From NCBI GenBank assembly GCA_016195085.1, contig JACQAG010000026.1, positions 124,001-188,000 on the forward strand: DNA of 64,000 bases, given 5' to 3'. Source of the stretch: Pseudomonadota bacterium (GTDB lineage Bacteria; Pseudomonadota; Alphaproteobacteria; SHVZ01). Numbering within the stretch: position 1 is the stretch's first letter; the number at the start of each line of letters is the position of its first letter. Below, in pieces: positions 34,261-43,378 of this stretch. Below the pieces are notes generated by a model that saw only the letters and a list, made by a program, of their open reading frames with translations, was not told the origin of the DNA and ran no database searches. The position numbers were made by a program, and so were the translations under genes.

Positions 34261-35822
34261 GTAAGCGCGTCCTCGGCGATCGCGGTAGGCCACGGCGTCG
34301 TCACATGCGCCATGCCGCAGTTGCATTGCTCGCTCCCGTCATGGCGCACCGCATTCGGCACCCCGAACTGCACGGGATAGACCGTGTCCTCGACGCGCGC
34401 CACTTCGAAGCTGCGGGCGAGAGCGGCGACGGCGCCGGCTTGCATGCGCGTATCGCAGAGCACCTTGCGCGTGCTGGCATCCAGGCGCGGAACGTGGAAC
34501 GCTTCCTGGAGGGACATGCCGAAGTCGAAGAGGAACGAGGTCAGCTGCACCAGTGCCGGAACGATCTGCCTGCCGCCTGCGGCACCCATGGCGAGGCCCG
34601 GCCCGCGCCGGCCGGTGGCGATGATGGGACACATATTGGCGAGCGGTCGCTCGCCCGCGGCGATCGCGTTCGGCCGGCCCGGCCGCGGGTCGAACCACAT
34701 CATGCCGTTGTTCATCACGATGCCGGTCGCCGGCAGCGTCACCTTAGAGCCGAAACGCGACAACAGGCTGTTGGTGAGCGCCACCATCATGCCGTCGGCA
34801 TCGATGACGCTCACATGGGAGGTGCAGCCGGGATCGTTGGTGATGCCGGCATGGCCGAAGCTGGAAAGCCTGCGTGCATAGGCCTCGGTGATGGCCTTGG
34901 CGTAGGTGACGAACGCCTCGGGCCCGAGACGGCCATCGGCGAGGTCGGCCTCGGCCAGCATCGCCATCGCCGCGAGGTAGGTGGGCCCGCCGGTGAGCCC
35001 GGGCATGGCATGGAGGTGAACGCCGCGGTAGTCCAGGCGCGCTGGCGCGACGATGCGCGCCTGGTAGCTAGCGAGGTCGTCGGCAGCGATGGCCGAGCCG
35101 CCGGCGGCGAGGTCGGCCCTGAGGAGTCGGGCGATCTCGCCTTCGTAAAAATCCCGCGGGCCCGCTTCGGCAAGACGCCGGAGCGTGCGGGCAAGCGCGC
35201 CGTTGGCCAGTCTCTGCTCGCTCACGCGCTCGCGCGCCACCGGAGGTCGTCCGCCCGGCAGGAAGATGGCGCGCGTCGCCGGAAATTCCTCGAGTCCGCT
35301 CGCCTCGACGGCGATGGTGAGCGAGGCGAACCAATCGACTTGCATCCCGGCCTCGGCCATCGCCAAGGCCGGTGCCACCAGCGCGGGCCAGGGAATTCGC
35401 CCGAAGCGCTCGGCGGCAAGCCCGAGACCCGCGACCGCGCCGGGAACGCAAATCGACTCATAGCCCTTGATGTTGCGGTCGCCCGCGACCTTCGGCCATT
35501 GGAACCAGTCGAGATCCTCGCCCTCGACGATGGCATAGCGCGCCCGATCGAGCCGCTGCGGCGAGACCATGCCGAAGTCGATGCCGTGGACAGCGCCATC
35601 ATCGGCCTTGCGCACCAGCATGAAGCCGCCGCCGCCAAGCCCGCTGAGCCAGGGTTCGGCCACGCCCACCGCCAGCGCGGCGGCGACTGCCGCATCGACC
35701 GCATTGCCGCCTCGTGCCAGCATGCGGGCGCCGGCTTCCGCGGCGAGCGGATGCTGTGCTGCGACGACGCCTCGTTTTGACGTGGCGGCGCGCTTGGAGA
35801 CGACCCAGCCTGGCGTGTCCAT
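34257..35822 (-). CDS. ggt: Gamma-glutamyltransferase family protein
   Basis: 521 aa. The processing/nucleophile threonine is Thr334 in CTSHVSVIDADG, as in gamma-glutamyltranspeptidases, and GGGGFMLVR and LSGLGGGG are the family glycine loops. No signal peptide is evident (MDTPGWVVSKRAATSKRG), so it is probably cytoplasmic, unlike E. coli Ggt. In an operon with a peptide importer and GNAT enzyme, it likely hydrolyses imported gamma-glutamyl compounds or a related N-acyl amide. Confidence 0.87.
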   Translation of the reverse strand: MDTPGWVVSKRAATSKRGVVAAQHPLAAEAGARMLARGGNAVDAAVAAALAVGVAEPWLSGLGGGGFMLVRKADDGAVHGIDFGMVSPQRLDRARYAIVEGEDLDWFQWPKVAGDRNIKGYESICVPGAVAGLGLAAERFGRIPWPALVAPALAMAEAGMQVDWFASLTIAVEASGLEEFPATRAIFLPGGRPPVARERVSEQRLANGALARTLRRLAEAGPRDFYEGEIARLLRADLAAGGSAIAADDLASYQARIVAPARLDYRGVHLHAMPGLTGGPTYLAAMAMLAEADLADGRLGPEAFVTYAKAITEAYARRLSSFGHAGITNDPGCTSHVSVIDADGMMVALTNSLLSRFGSKVTLPATGIVMNNGMMWFDPRPGRPNAIAAGERPLANMCPIIATGRRGPGLAMGAAGGRQIVPALVQLTSFLFDFGMSLQEAFHVPRLDASTRKVLCDTRMQAGAVAALARSFEVARVEDTVYPVQFGVPNAVRHDGSEQCNCGMAHVTTPWPTAIAEDALT

Positions 35823-35840
35823 GCGCTTACAGGACGGCTT

Positions 35841-36644
35841 TCATAGGGGCTTTTTCTTCTCCTGATAGACGGCGAGGCTGCCGATGGAGTTGCCGCCGTC
35901 GACGCCCAAGGTGGCGCCGGTGATGTAGGTCGCCTTGCTGGACGCCAGGAACATGATGGCGTCCGCCGCATCGGTGGGCGAAGAGCCGCGGCCGAGGGGG
36001 ATCTGGGATTGGGTCGCGGCGACATGCGCTTGGGTCAGCGGGCTTGCGGTCGATCCGGGTGCGAAGCCGGGCTCGACCGCATTCACGCGGATGCCGAACT
36101 CGGCCAGCTCGATGGCGAAGCCTTTGGTCAGGCGGTCGAGCGCGGTCTTCGACAGGCAATAGGGCACCACCGTGCGCCGCATCTTGCGGGCCGCACCCGA
36201 GGAGATGTTGATGATGCTGCCTTTGACCTTGGACCCGATCATGAGCTTCGCCATGCCGCGGGAGATGAGGAAGGGTGCTCTCAGATTGATATCGAGGATG
36301 CGGTCCCATTCGTCGGCATCGATGTCGAGGAGAAAGCCCGAGGGATAGACGCCGGCATTGTTGATGACGACATCGGGCGCCCCCCAGCTTTTGGCGACGG
36401 TGGCGACGAGAGCGTCGATGGAGGCGCTATCGGTGAGCTCGGTTACGTGGGTGAGCCCGCCGGCCTTGGCCAAGCCGAGCTCGGCGGCTTGCGCGGCCAA
36501 GGAGTCATTCTCCCGATCCGACAGGCACAGGCGCGCGCCCACCTTGGCGAAGGCATCGGCGATGCCGCGTCCGACCACGCCGCAGGAGCCGGTCAGCACG
36601 ACCTTGCGGCCGCTGAACTCGCTTCCCCAGTCAAAATCCGCCAT
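35841..36644 (-). CDS. Short-chain dehydrogenase/reductase
   Basis: 267 aa classical SDR. The active-site YCLSK, the NNAG motif (VVINNAGVYPSG) and Ser in IINISSGAA are present. The cofactor loop reads TGSCGVVGRG rather than TGxxxGxG, with Val at the middle glycine position. ATG 36644; it is followed 18 bp later by the gamma-glutamyltransferase gene in the peptide operon. It may act on a carbonyl or hydroxyl of the imported compound. Confidence 0.82.
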   Translation of the reverse strand: MADFDWGSEFSGRKVVLTGSCGVVGRGIADAFAKVGARLCLSDRENDSLAAQAAELGLAKAGGLTHVTELTDSASIDALVATVAKSWGAPDVVINNAGVYPSGFLLDIDADEWDRILDINLRAPFLISRGMAKLMIGSKVKGSIINISSGAARKMRRTVVPYCLSKTALDRLTKGFAIELAEFGIRVNAVEPGFAPGSTASPLTQAHVAATQSQIPLGRGSSPTDAADAIMFLASSKATYITGATLGVDGGNSIGSLAVYQEKKKPL

Positions 36645-36666
36645 CCGCCAGCGTCCTCCCTTAAGC

Positions 36667-37548
36667 TCAACGTTGCGAGCGCGGATCCAACCGATCCCGC
36701 AAATGATCGCCGATGAGGTTGATCGACAGCACCAGGAGGAAGAGGCAGAGGCCGGGGAGCGTGGCGACCCACCATGCCGTCCCCATGTAGTTGCGCCCGA
36801 CGCTGAGGATCGAACCCCAGCTCGGTGTCGGCGGCTGTACGCCGAGACCGAGGAAGGAGAGCCCTGCCTCGAACAGCACCATGAGACCGAACTCCAGCGT
36901 GGCGACGACGATGATGGCACCGGCGATGTTGGGCAGCACGTGACGCATCAAGAGCCGCGGCGCCCGGGCGCCGACGAAGCGCGAGGCGCGCATGAACGGC
37001 ATGCCGGACACGCTCAAGGTCTGCCCGTAGGCGACCCGCGCATAACGCGGCCATCGGGTGAAGCCCAGCACCAAGATGAGATTCTGCAGGCCGGGACCGA
37101 GGACGGCCACGGTCACGATCGCGAGCAGGATCGCCGGGATCGACAGCACGATGTCGACGAGGCGCATGACCACGATCTCGACGGGCCCTCGATAGAAGCC
37201 GGCGACCATGCCGAGCGTGGTGCCGATCACGGTCGAGACCATGACCGACAACAGCGCCACCATGAGCGAGATGCGCGCCCCATAGATGAGCCGGCTGGTG
37301 AGATCGCGGCCGACATCGTCGGTGCCGAGGGCATAGAAGACGCCGCGCGCGGTGGTGCCGGGCGGCTTCAGGCGGGCCAACAGGTTCTGGCTGTTGGGAT
37401 CGTTCGGCGCCACCAGGGGAGCCGCCAGCGCCAGAAACGCGAACGCGCCGAAGATCACCAGGAACGGCCAGATCCGGCGGAGCTCGCCGCCGAGCCCGGC
37501 CAGGCGCGACGGCGCCCGCTCGCTCGCCGATGCCGAGGTGTCGGTCAT
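36667..37548 (-). CDS. DppC-type peptide ABC permease
   Basis: 293 aa, six membrane segments. ALGTDDVGRDLTSRLIYGARISL and the coupling loop ARVAYGQTLSVSGMPFMRASRFVGA are DppC blocks, followed by FLGLGVQPPTPSWG. It overlaps the DppB gene start by four bases and stands 22 bp before the SDR. Confidence 0.9.
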   Translation of the reverse strand: MTDTSASASERAPSRLAGLGGELRRIWPFLVIFGAFAFLALAAPLVAPNDPNSQNLLARLKPPGTTARGVFYALGTDDVGRDLTSRLIYGARISLMVALLSVMVSTVIGTTLGMVAGFYRGPVEIVVMRLVDIVLSIPAILLAIVTVAVLGPGLQNLILVLGFTRWPRYARVAYGQTLSVSGMPFMRASRFVGARAPRLLMRHVLPNIAGAIIVVATLEFGLMVLFEAGLSFLGLGVQPPTPSWGSILSVGRNYMGTAWWVATLPGLCLFLLVLSINLIGDHLRDRLDPRSQR

Positions 37549-38471
37549 GCGCTGCCTTCGAGGCGAATGCGCGGGTCGACCACGCTGTAGAGCAGGTCGG
37601 CCACGAGGTTGAGCCCGATCGAGACGAAGGAGCCCAGGAGCACGATCCCTTGCTCGATCGGGAAGTCTCTGGCGGCGATCGACTGCACGGCGAGCTGCCC
37701 CAGGCCGGGCCAGGCGAAGACCGTCTCGACGATGACCGCACCGGCCAGGAGATTGGCGATCTCCAAGGCCGAGACGGTGATGATCGGCGTCGCCGCGTTG
37801 CGCAGCACGTGGCGTCTGACGGCGCGGCTGAAGGTCAGTCCTTTCGACTGCGCGGTGGCTACATAATCGCGGCCGAGCTCCTCAAGCACGGCGGTGCGGG
37901 CGATGCGCGCAAACGTCGCCATGGTGATGGCGCCGAGCGCCACCGACGGCAAGACAATCGAGCGAATGCCGTCGACACCCGAGGACGGCATCACGCCCAA
38001 GGTCACGGCGAAGAACAAGATCAACAGGATACCGCTCCAGAACGTCGGCATGCTCTGGCCCACCAGCACGAAGGCCATCAGCATCCGCTCCAACTTGGTG
38101 CCGCGCTTGACCGCCATCACGATACCGACGGGCAGGCCGATGCCAAGCGCCACCAGGAGCGCGCCGCTGGCGAGCGCCAGCGTGTAGGGCAGACGCGAGA
38201 GGATGATCTCGGATACCGGCACGCGCTGGATCAAGGAGCGGCCGAAGTCGAGCCCTGCCAGTTGCCCCAGATAGTCCAAATATTGCTCGATCAGCGGCCG
38301 GTCGAAGCCGAGCTGGTGACGCAGCGTCTCGATGTCCTCGCGGCTCGCCCCCTCCGGCACCATGAGCAAGGTGGGATCGCCGGAGAGCCGCTGGATGAAG
38401 AAGACGAGCGTGATCACGCCCAGGATCGCCACCACGGACTGCGCCAGCCGCCGCAACAGGAACCCGGTCAT
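37545..38471 (-). CDS. DppB-type peptide ABC permease
   Basis: 308 aa, six membrane segments. MTGFLLRRLAQSVVAILGVITLVFF is the usual opening, SGDPTLLMVPEGASRE follows the first segment, and ARIARTAVLEELGRDYVATAQSKG is the coupling loop. A 229-bp repeat block separates it from its binding protein. Confidence 0.9.
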   Translation of the reverse strand: MTGFLLRRLAQSVVAILGVITLVFFIQRLSGDPTLLMVPEGASREDIETLRHQLGFDRPLIEQYLDYLGQLAGLDFGRSLIQRVPVSEIILSRLPYTLALASGALLVALGIGLPVGIVMAVKRGTKLERMLMAFVLVGQSMPTFWSGILLILFFAVTLGVMPSSGVDGIRSIVLPSVALGAITMATFARIARTAVLEELGRDYVATAQSKGLTFSRAVRRHVLRNAATPIITVSALEIANLLAGAVIVETVFAWPGLGQLAVQSIAARDFPIEQGIVLLGSFVSIGLNLVADLLYSVVDPRIRLEGSA

Positions 38472-38479
38472 GGGGCGTG

Positions 38480-38680
38480 CACGAGAAGACCCTCACCCTC
38501 CCACGCTGCGCGCGGGCCCCTCCCTCTCCCGCGGTGCGGGAGAGGGGCAGCGAAATCGGGCTCGGAGCCCCTCTCCCGCCCAGGGAGGGTCGGGGAGGGG
38601 GTGCGCCGCACCCCCTCCCAAATCCCACCCCAGGCGGGAGAGGGTGCCGAGCACAGCGAGGCGGGTGAGGGTCTTCGCGT
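38480..38680 (+). repeat. Composite palindromic repeat between binding-protein and permease genes (copy B)
   Basis: The same composite element as 24496-24712, in the opposite orientation: starts CACGAGAAGACCCTCACC, carries CCTCTCCCGC-GG-TGCGGGAGAGG type hairpins and ends AGGCGGGTGAGGGTCTTCGC. It fills nearly all of the gap 38472-38700. Confidence 0.8.
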
Positions 38681-38700
38681 GACCGACGCCTGACAATCCC

Positions 38701-40212
38701 TCACTCGTCCCAGCCCATGCGGTTGAGGAAGAGGCTCTCGTTCGGCGTCGGCCGCCAGCGCAGCTCCTTGCGCGCGGCGTAGAGGATGGCGGCCTGATAG
38801 AGCGGCACTAGCGGCACCGTTTCCTCGGCAAGCTGGTACACGCGCTTGTAGTGCGGCAACCGGGCAGACTCATCCACGGTCGAACGTGCCGCCTCCAGCT
38901 CCTTGTCGATCTCGGGATTGCTCGATTTCGACCATTGGCTCTTGCTGTAGAGAAGCGGGAACAGCACGCCGTCGGCGTCCTGACAGCCGCAGGACCAGCG
39001 GCTGAAGGTCATGGCCCCGAACTCCGCCGGACCGCTCTGCGCGCGTTTCAGCCAGGCGGTGAAGTCGCTGGTCTCGATGTTCACCTTGAGCCCGACCTCG
39101 GTCAGCATCTGCTGGATCGCCTGCACGATGCGCTGATCGAAGATGGGCGCGGTGAAGAGCGTCAGCGGCGCCTTCGCCGGCTCGCCCGCCTCCTTGATCA
39201 AGGCCTGGGCCTTGGCCTTGTCATAGGCGTAGCCCTTGAAGCCATCGACATATCCCACATGCACCGGCGAGAGCATCACGGTGACCGGCTTGTCGAAGCC
39301 GCCCATGATGCCGTTGATGATCCCCTCGCGGTCGATCGCATGGGCGATCGCTTGGCGAATGCGCAGATCCGCGGTCGGTCCCACCAGCGAGTTCAGCTGG
39401 AAATAGGCGACCCGCTCGCTCAAGACGCTCAGCACCTTCACCTTCGGATCGCTTTTCAGCTCCTTGGCGAGGTCGGAGTTGATGGTGACGATGAAGTCCG
39501 CCTTGCCCGAACGCAGATCGGCGATGCGGGTAGCAACCTCCGGGACCGGATGGAACTCCACCTGTGCGAACGGACCCTTCGCACCCCAATAGGCGTCGTT
39601 GCGGGCGAGCGCCACGCGCACGCCCCGCTGCAGGGAAGCAAACTTGTAGGGACCGCTCCCCATCGGGTTGACGTTGAACTGCTCGCCGCCGACCTTCTCC
39701 ACATAGGCCTTGGGAATGATGCTGAGCTTGGTCAGCTGCGCCAAGAGCACGGGGTAGGGGCCATCGGTCTTGAGCCGCACCGTCTTCGCATCGACCGCCT
39801 CGGCGCCGACGATCTTGTTGAACTGATCGAGCTGTGGGCTCTTGAAGGCGGGATCGGTGATGCGCTTGACCGTGTAGACGACGTCGTCGGCAGTGAGCGC
39901 CGTCCCGTCGTGGAACTTGATCCCCGGCTGCAGCTGGAACTCGATCGTGCTCGCATCGATCTGCTTCCACGACGAGGCCACCTGCGGGGCGATCTTGCCG
40001 TCGTCATCGCGCGTCAGCAGGTTGTCGAAGACGTTGCGATAGACGAAATAGGTGTCCGGGCTCCATTGCAGCTGCGGATCGAGGGTGGCCGGCTCGCTCG
40101 CCAAGTCGACGACGAACAGGTCCTTCGCCGCCAGCGCGTCTCCAGCGCCGACCACCGTCGCTGCGAGAATAGCGAACGCCAGCCATTTCGAGTTGCCTGA
40201 CCGTTTTCTCAT
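38701..40212 (-). CDS. Peptide-type ABC substrate-binding protein (SBP_bac_5)
   Basis: 503 aa. Signal peptide with a hydrophobic core (WLAFAILAATVVGAGDALA), then EPATLDPQLQWSPDT and LQPGIKFHDGTALTADDVVYT. It is the first gene of an eight-gene minus-strand operon: SBP, dppB, dppC, SDR, ggt, dppD, dppF, GNAT. The combination points to use of a gamma-glutamyl or other N-acyl amine compound. Confidence 0.88.
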   Translation of the reverse strand: MRKRSGNSKWLAFAILAATVVGAGDALAAKDLFVVDLASEPATLDPQLQWSPDTYFVYRNVFDNLLTRDDDGKIAPQVASSWKQIDASTIEFQLQPGIKFHDGTALTADDVVYTVKRITDPAFKSPQLDQFNKIVGAEAVDAKTVRLKTDGPYPVLLAQLTKLSIIPKAYVEKVGGEQFNVNPMGSGPYKFASLQRGVRVALARNDAYWGAKGPFAQVEFHPVPEVATRIADLRSGKADFIVTINSDLAKELKSDPKVKVLSVLSERVAYFQLNSLVGPTADLRIRQAIAHAIDREGIINGIMGGFDKPVTVMLSPVHVGYVDGFKGYAYDKAKAQALIKEAGEPAKAPLTLFTAPIFDQRIVQAIQQMLTEVGLKVNIETSDFTAWLKRAQSGPAEFGAMTFSRWSCGCQDADGVLFPLLYSKSQWSKSSNPEIDKELEAARSTVDESARLPHYKRVYQLAEETVPLVPLYQAAILYAARKELRWRPTPNESLFLNRMGWDE

Positions 40213-40277
40213 TGTCCTACTCCCCCTGTTGATCTCTGATTATTGGCTTCGGCCGAGTGGGCACTGGAGCCGAGGCG

Positions 40278-41009
40278 CTACCAGCGGAGCGCCTCGCCCT
40301 TGTCCGTTGCCGCGGCGCTTGGCGTGAGCGGGCTCGCCGTCTTCAGCGCCACCTCGACGAGGCTGCGATAGAGCTGCTCGACCTCTTCCAGCACCGCGGC
40401 TGCGGCTTCCTCTCCGTCGCCCCTGGCGATCGCGGCAATGAGCGACCTGTGGTCATGACGCAGCTCGGCGCCGCGTGCGCGCAGCAGGCCGGCATGATGG
40501 ATGACGCGCTCGGTCTCGTCCCAGAGCTGCTCGAAGGACCGGGCCAGGCGGCGATTGCCGGTGCCGAGAGCGATGGCGAGGTGCAGCTGGCGATGGGCGC
40601 GCATGAAGGTGGCCTCGCTCGACGCATCGCCCGGCAGGAAACCGGCGCCGCAGACCGCATCCAGCGGCTCGATGCGGTCGGTGGCGCAGCGGCCGGCAGC
40701 GAGCCGTGCCGCCGAGGGCCCGAGCACGCGGTGGAGATCGAATATCTCGGCGATGTCGCGCAAGGTCACCGGTTTCACCTGGTAGCCGCGGCGCGCGATC
40801 GCAGTCAGCCAATCGCCGGCACCAAGCCGCATCAGCGCTGCCCGGATCGCGGCTTTGCCGAGTTGATAGCGCGATGCCAGCTCGGTTTCCGAAATGCTGG
40901 CACCGGGCGGGATCCGGCAGGCGATGATGTCGGCCTTCAGCATTTCGAAGGCGATGTCGCTTTGGCGTCCGGCCCCGACGCTCGCAGACGTCTCGGAAAG
41001 ATCCAGCAT
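40278..41009 (-). CDS. GntR-family (FadR/FCD) regulator
   Basis: 243 aa. The N-terminal winged helix includes PPGASISETELASRYQLGKAAIRAALMRL, followed by an FCD effector domain with metal-type residues (RAHRQLHLAIALGTGN and HDHRSLIAAIARGD). ATG 41009 is used; the longer frame crosses the operator-like region. It lies just upstream of the peptide operon on the same strand with 65 bp between, so it probably controls that operon and/or the divergent aminotransferase. Confidence 0.85.
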   Translation of the reverse strand: MLDLSETSASVGAGRQSDIAFEMLKADIIACRIPPGASISETELASRYQLGKAAIRAALMRLGAGDWLTAIARRGYQVKPVTLRDIAEIFDLHRVLGPSAARLAAGRCATDRIEPLDAVCGAGFLPGDASSEATFMRAHRQLHLAIALGTGNRRLARSFEQLWDETERVIHHAGLLRARGAELRHDHRSLIAAIARGDGEEAAAAVLEEVEQLYRSLVEVALKTASPLTPSAAATDKGEALRW

Positions 41010-41054
41010 GCTTCTCGCTTCCCCGAAAAGATCAGTCCAACCACAGCATGGCCG

Positions 41055-41091
41055 TTGATAAAATGTCAATTGGGCCAATCTGACATGTCAG
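41055..41091. promoter_or_regulatory. Palindromic operator candidates upstream of the GntR gene
   Basis: Three symmetric elements in 37 bp: TTGATAAAATGTCAA (41055-41069), ATTGGGCCAAT (41069-41079) and the perfect CTGACATGTCAG (41080-41091). GntR-family dimers bind short palindromes near their own genes, so autoregulation is likely. The rest of the gap 41010-41366 holds a leader RNA (next entries). Confidence 0.5.
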
Positions 41092-41121
41092 TAGCGACAA
41101 AGACCCGAATCCGGCGAAGGT

Positions 41122-41150
41122 TTGACAGGCCTGGCCTTCTGGCGTAACCG
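41122..41150 (+). promoter_or_regulatory. Promoter of the aminotransferase leader
   Basis: TTGACA (41122-41127), 17 bp, TAACCG (41145-41150). Transcription would begin near 41157, just after a tandem octamer AACCGTGC (41146-41161), and run into the terminator at 41264. Confidence 0.5.
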
Positions 41151-41263
41151 TGCAACCGTGCAACAGATCCTCAGCAACCGCGCGCGACGTGGCCGCCCCA
41201 TCGGCGGAGCGTGAGATTTGTGCATGCGCTGATCCGTTCTTGGATCGCCTTAGAGGTCCCCAG

Positions 41264-41289
41264 CCCCGCCGAAGCCGGCGGGGTTTTTT
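41264..41289 (+). terminator. Intrinsic terminator in the leader of the aminotransferase gene
   Basis: CCCCGCC - GAAGCC - GGCGGGG followed by six T. It lies 78 bp before the start codon with no gene upstream on this strand, so it is either an attenuator or the end of a small RNA of about 130 nt. A second hairpin GATCC-GTTCTT-GGATC (41231-41246) precedes it. Confidence 0.75.
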
Positions 41290-41366
41290 GTTGCCCCGGT
41301 CCCGGCATTCCCACGTGGCGCGGGCGGCCTTCCGAACCCCGCCAAACCCAAAGAGGAGTAGCAGCC

Positions 41367-42548
41367 GTGACCCAACTGGACTCTGCCGTGATGCCGACCT
41401 ACGGGCGGGCCGACCTCGCCTTCGAGCGGGGCGAGGGGCCCTATCTCGTCGCGACCGACGGCCGCCGCTTTCTCGACTTCGCCGCCGGCATCGCCGTCAA
41501 TGTGCTGGGCCATGGGCACCCGCATCTGGTCCGTGCCTTGACCCAGCAGGCCCAGGGCCTCTGGCACATCTCCAATCTCTACCGCATCCCCGAGCAGGAG
41601 CGCCTGGCCCGCCGGCTGGCAGAGGCGAGCTTTGCCGACCGGGTGTTCTTCTGCAATTCCGGCGCCGAGGCGAATGAATGCGCGATCAAGATCGCGCGCA
41701 AATACCATGATGCCACCGGCCATCCCGAGCGCTACCGCATCATCACCGCAACTGGCGCATTCCACGGCCGCACGCTGGCGACCTTGGCCGCCGGCGGCAA
41801 TCCCGAGAAGCTCGCCGGCTTCGGGCCCGTCGTCGACGGCTTCGATCAGGTGCCCTTGGGCAATTTCAACATGCTGCGGGCGGCGATCACGTCGGAAACC
41901 GCCGCCATTCTGGTTGAGCCCATCCAAGGCGATGGCGGCATAAACCCGGCCGGCGCGGACTATTTAAGGCAGCTTCGCCAGACCGCCGATGAGTTCGGCC
42001 TGCTGCTCATCTTCGACGAGGTGCAGTCGGGCATGGGCCGCATCGGCACGCTCTTCGCCCATGAACGGGCCGGCATCGCACCCGACATCGCCACCCTCGC
42101 CAAGGGACTCGGCAATGGCTTCCCGGTCGGCGCGTGCCTGGCGACCGAAGCGGCCTCGATCGGCATGACCGCCGGGTCCCACGCCTCCACCTTCGGCGGC
42201 AATCCCTTGGCGATGGCGGTCGCCAATGCCGTCCTCGACGTGCTGCTCGCCGACGGATTTCTGGATCATGTCGATGCCGTCGCCGCCGAGCTCTATGACG
42301 GGCTGCAGTATCTGGTGCTGCGGCACCCGAAGGTGCTGGCGGAGGCGCGCGGGCAGGGGCTGATGCTCGGGCTCAAATGCCGTCTGCCGAATGCCGCGGT
42401 CGTCGATGCCGCGCGCGCGCAGCGCCTGCTGACGGTTCCGGCCGCCGACAATGTCGTGCGCCTGCTGCCGCCCTTGGTGATCGAGACCGAGCACGTGGCC
42501 GAGGCGGTGGAAGCGCTCGATCGCGCCTGCACGGCATTGGCGGCCTAG
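41367..42548 (+). CDS. argD: Acetylornithine/succinyldiaminopimelate-type class III aminotransferase
   Basis: 393 aa, PLP-dependent. It opens [19 protein letters not shown], the ArgD pattern, with the PLP contacts [31 protein letters not shown] and catalytic Lys in [12 protein letters not shown] 41367 is chosen because AAAGAGGAG precedes it; the ATG frame from 41211 runs through the terminator hairpin. It transaminates N-acetylornithine in arginine synthesis. Unlike many alphaproteobacteria, argF does not follow; a toxin-antitoxin pair does. Confidence 0.88.
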   Translation: MTQLDSAVMPTYGRADLAFERGEGPYLVATDGRRFLDFAAGIAVNVLGHGHPHLVRALTQQAQGLWHISNLYRIPEQERLARRLAEASFADRVFFCNSGAEANECAIKIARKYHDATGHPERYRIITATGAFHGRTLATLAAGGNPEKLAGFGPVVDGFDQVPLGNFNMLRAAITSETAAILVEPIQGDGGINPAGADYLRQLRQTADEFGLLLIFDEVQSGMGRIGTLFAHERAGIAPDIATLAKGLGNGFPVGACLATEAASIGMTAGSHASTFGGNPLAMAVANAVLDVLLADGFLDHVDAVAAELYDGLQYLVLRHPKVLAEARGQGLMLGLKCRLPNAAVVDAARAQRLLTVPAADNVVRLLPPLVIETEHVAEAVEALDRACTALAA

Positions 42549-42612
42549 AGAGAGGGGGGGGTCGAGGCCTGGGGAGCCAGCGCGCTCCTCGGCTGCGCTC
42601 CCCCCTTCCTTG

Positions 42613-42668
42613 CTCTGGACCAGATAATGGACCATATTGAGCAAAACGGACCATGTCCTGGTCCAGAG
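42613..42668. promoter_or_regulatory. Inverted-repeat operator of the first toxin-antitoxin operon
   Basis: CTCTGGACCAG (42613-42623) and CTGGTCCAGAG (42658-42668) form a perfect 11-bp inverted repeat, with further GGACCAT copies at 42629 and 42648. The array ends 14 bp before the antitoxin ATG, fitting autoregulation by the complex. Confidence 0.65.
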
Positions 42669-42681
42669 GGAGTGTTGTTGG

Positions 42682-42939
42682 ATGGACGTTAAAGTGACGG
42701 ATGCCAAAGGGAGGCTGACCCAGCTCGTGCGTAGCGCCGAGGCGGGGGAAGACGTCGTGTTGACGCGGTTCGGACGTGCCGTGGTGCGCCTGGTGCCGGT
42801 GGCGGCTAGGCCGAATGCGGCCGCACGGCGGCAAATCCTCGAGGCGGTGCGGTCTTCCGGCATGGTGAAAGTCACCTCAGGCGCCGGCGCGGCACGCAGC
42901 CAGGACTTCCTCTATGACGAGACCGGCCTGCCGCGGTGA
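42682..42939 (+). CDS. Phd/YefM-type antitoxin
   Basis: 85 aa. MDVKVTDAKGRLTQLVRSAEAGEDVVLTRFGRAVVRLVP is the Phd fold that binds DNA and folds over the toxin. The C-terminal third is variable. ATG 42682 is used because it follows the operator and gives a family-length protein; a frame from 42637 crosses the operator. It overlaps the toxin start by four bases. Confidence 0.85.
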   Translation: MDVKVTDAKGRLTQLVRSAEAGEDVVLTRFGRAVVRLVPVAARPNAAARRQILEAVRSSGMVKVTSGAGAARSQDFLYDETGLPR

Positions 42940-43367
42940 TCGTCGCCGACACCTCGGCATTGATGGCCGTGATCCTGGGTGAGCCAACGGCTTCTGCCTG
43001 CATGACCGTGCTCGAAGCGGAGACGGAGGTGCTGCTCTCAGCGGGAACCATGGCGGAGGCCCTCATCGTCGCCGGCAGCCGCGGCGTCGGCTCGGAGATG
43101 GATCGGCTCATCGACGGCCTCGGCATTTCTGTGGTCCCGACGACGGCAAGCGCCGCGCGTCGCGTCGCAGACGCCTATGCCAGATGGGGCAGGGGCAATC
43201 ATCGTGCCGCGTTGAATTTCGGGGACTGCTTCGCCTACGCGCTCGCGATGGAACGAGCTTGCCCATTGCTCTTCGTCGGAGCGGATTTCGCCAAGACCGA
43301 TGTCGAGCCATGTGTGCCCAAACGGATCGTCCGCCGGCGCGGAAGGTCGCCCGCTCGCAGACGGTGA
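42936..43367 (+). CDS. vapC: VapC-type PIN-domain toxin
   Basis: 143 aa ribonuclease. PIN acidic residues appear as IVADTSALMAV (Asp5), Glu41 in MAEALIV, and Asp in NFGDCFAYALA. The GTG overlaps the antitoxin TGA. It would cleave tRNA or rRNA when free. The C-terminal RRRGRSPARRR tail is basic. A Phd-type antitoxin paired with a PIN toxin is common in alphaproteobacteria. Confidence 0.87.
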   Translation: MIVADTSALMAVILGEPTASACMTVLEAETEVLLSAGTMAEALIVAGSRGVGSEMDRLIDGLGISVVPTTASAARRVADAYARWGRGNHRAALNFGDCFAYALAMERACPLLFVGADFAKTDVEPCVPKRIVRRRGRSPARRR

Positions 43368-43378
43368 TCGGTGTCGGC

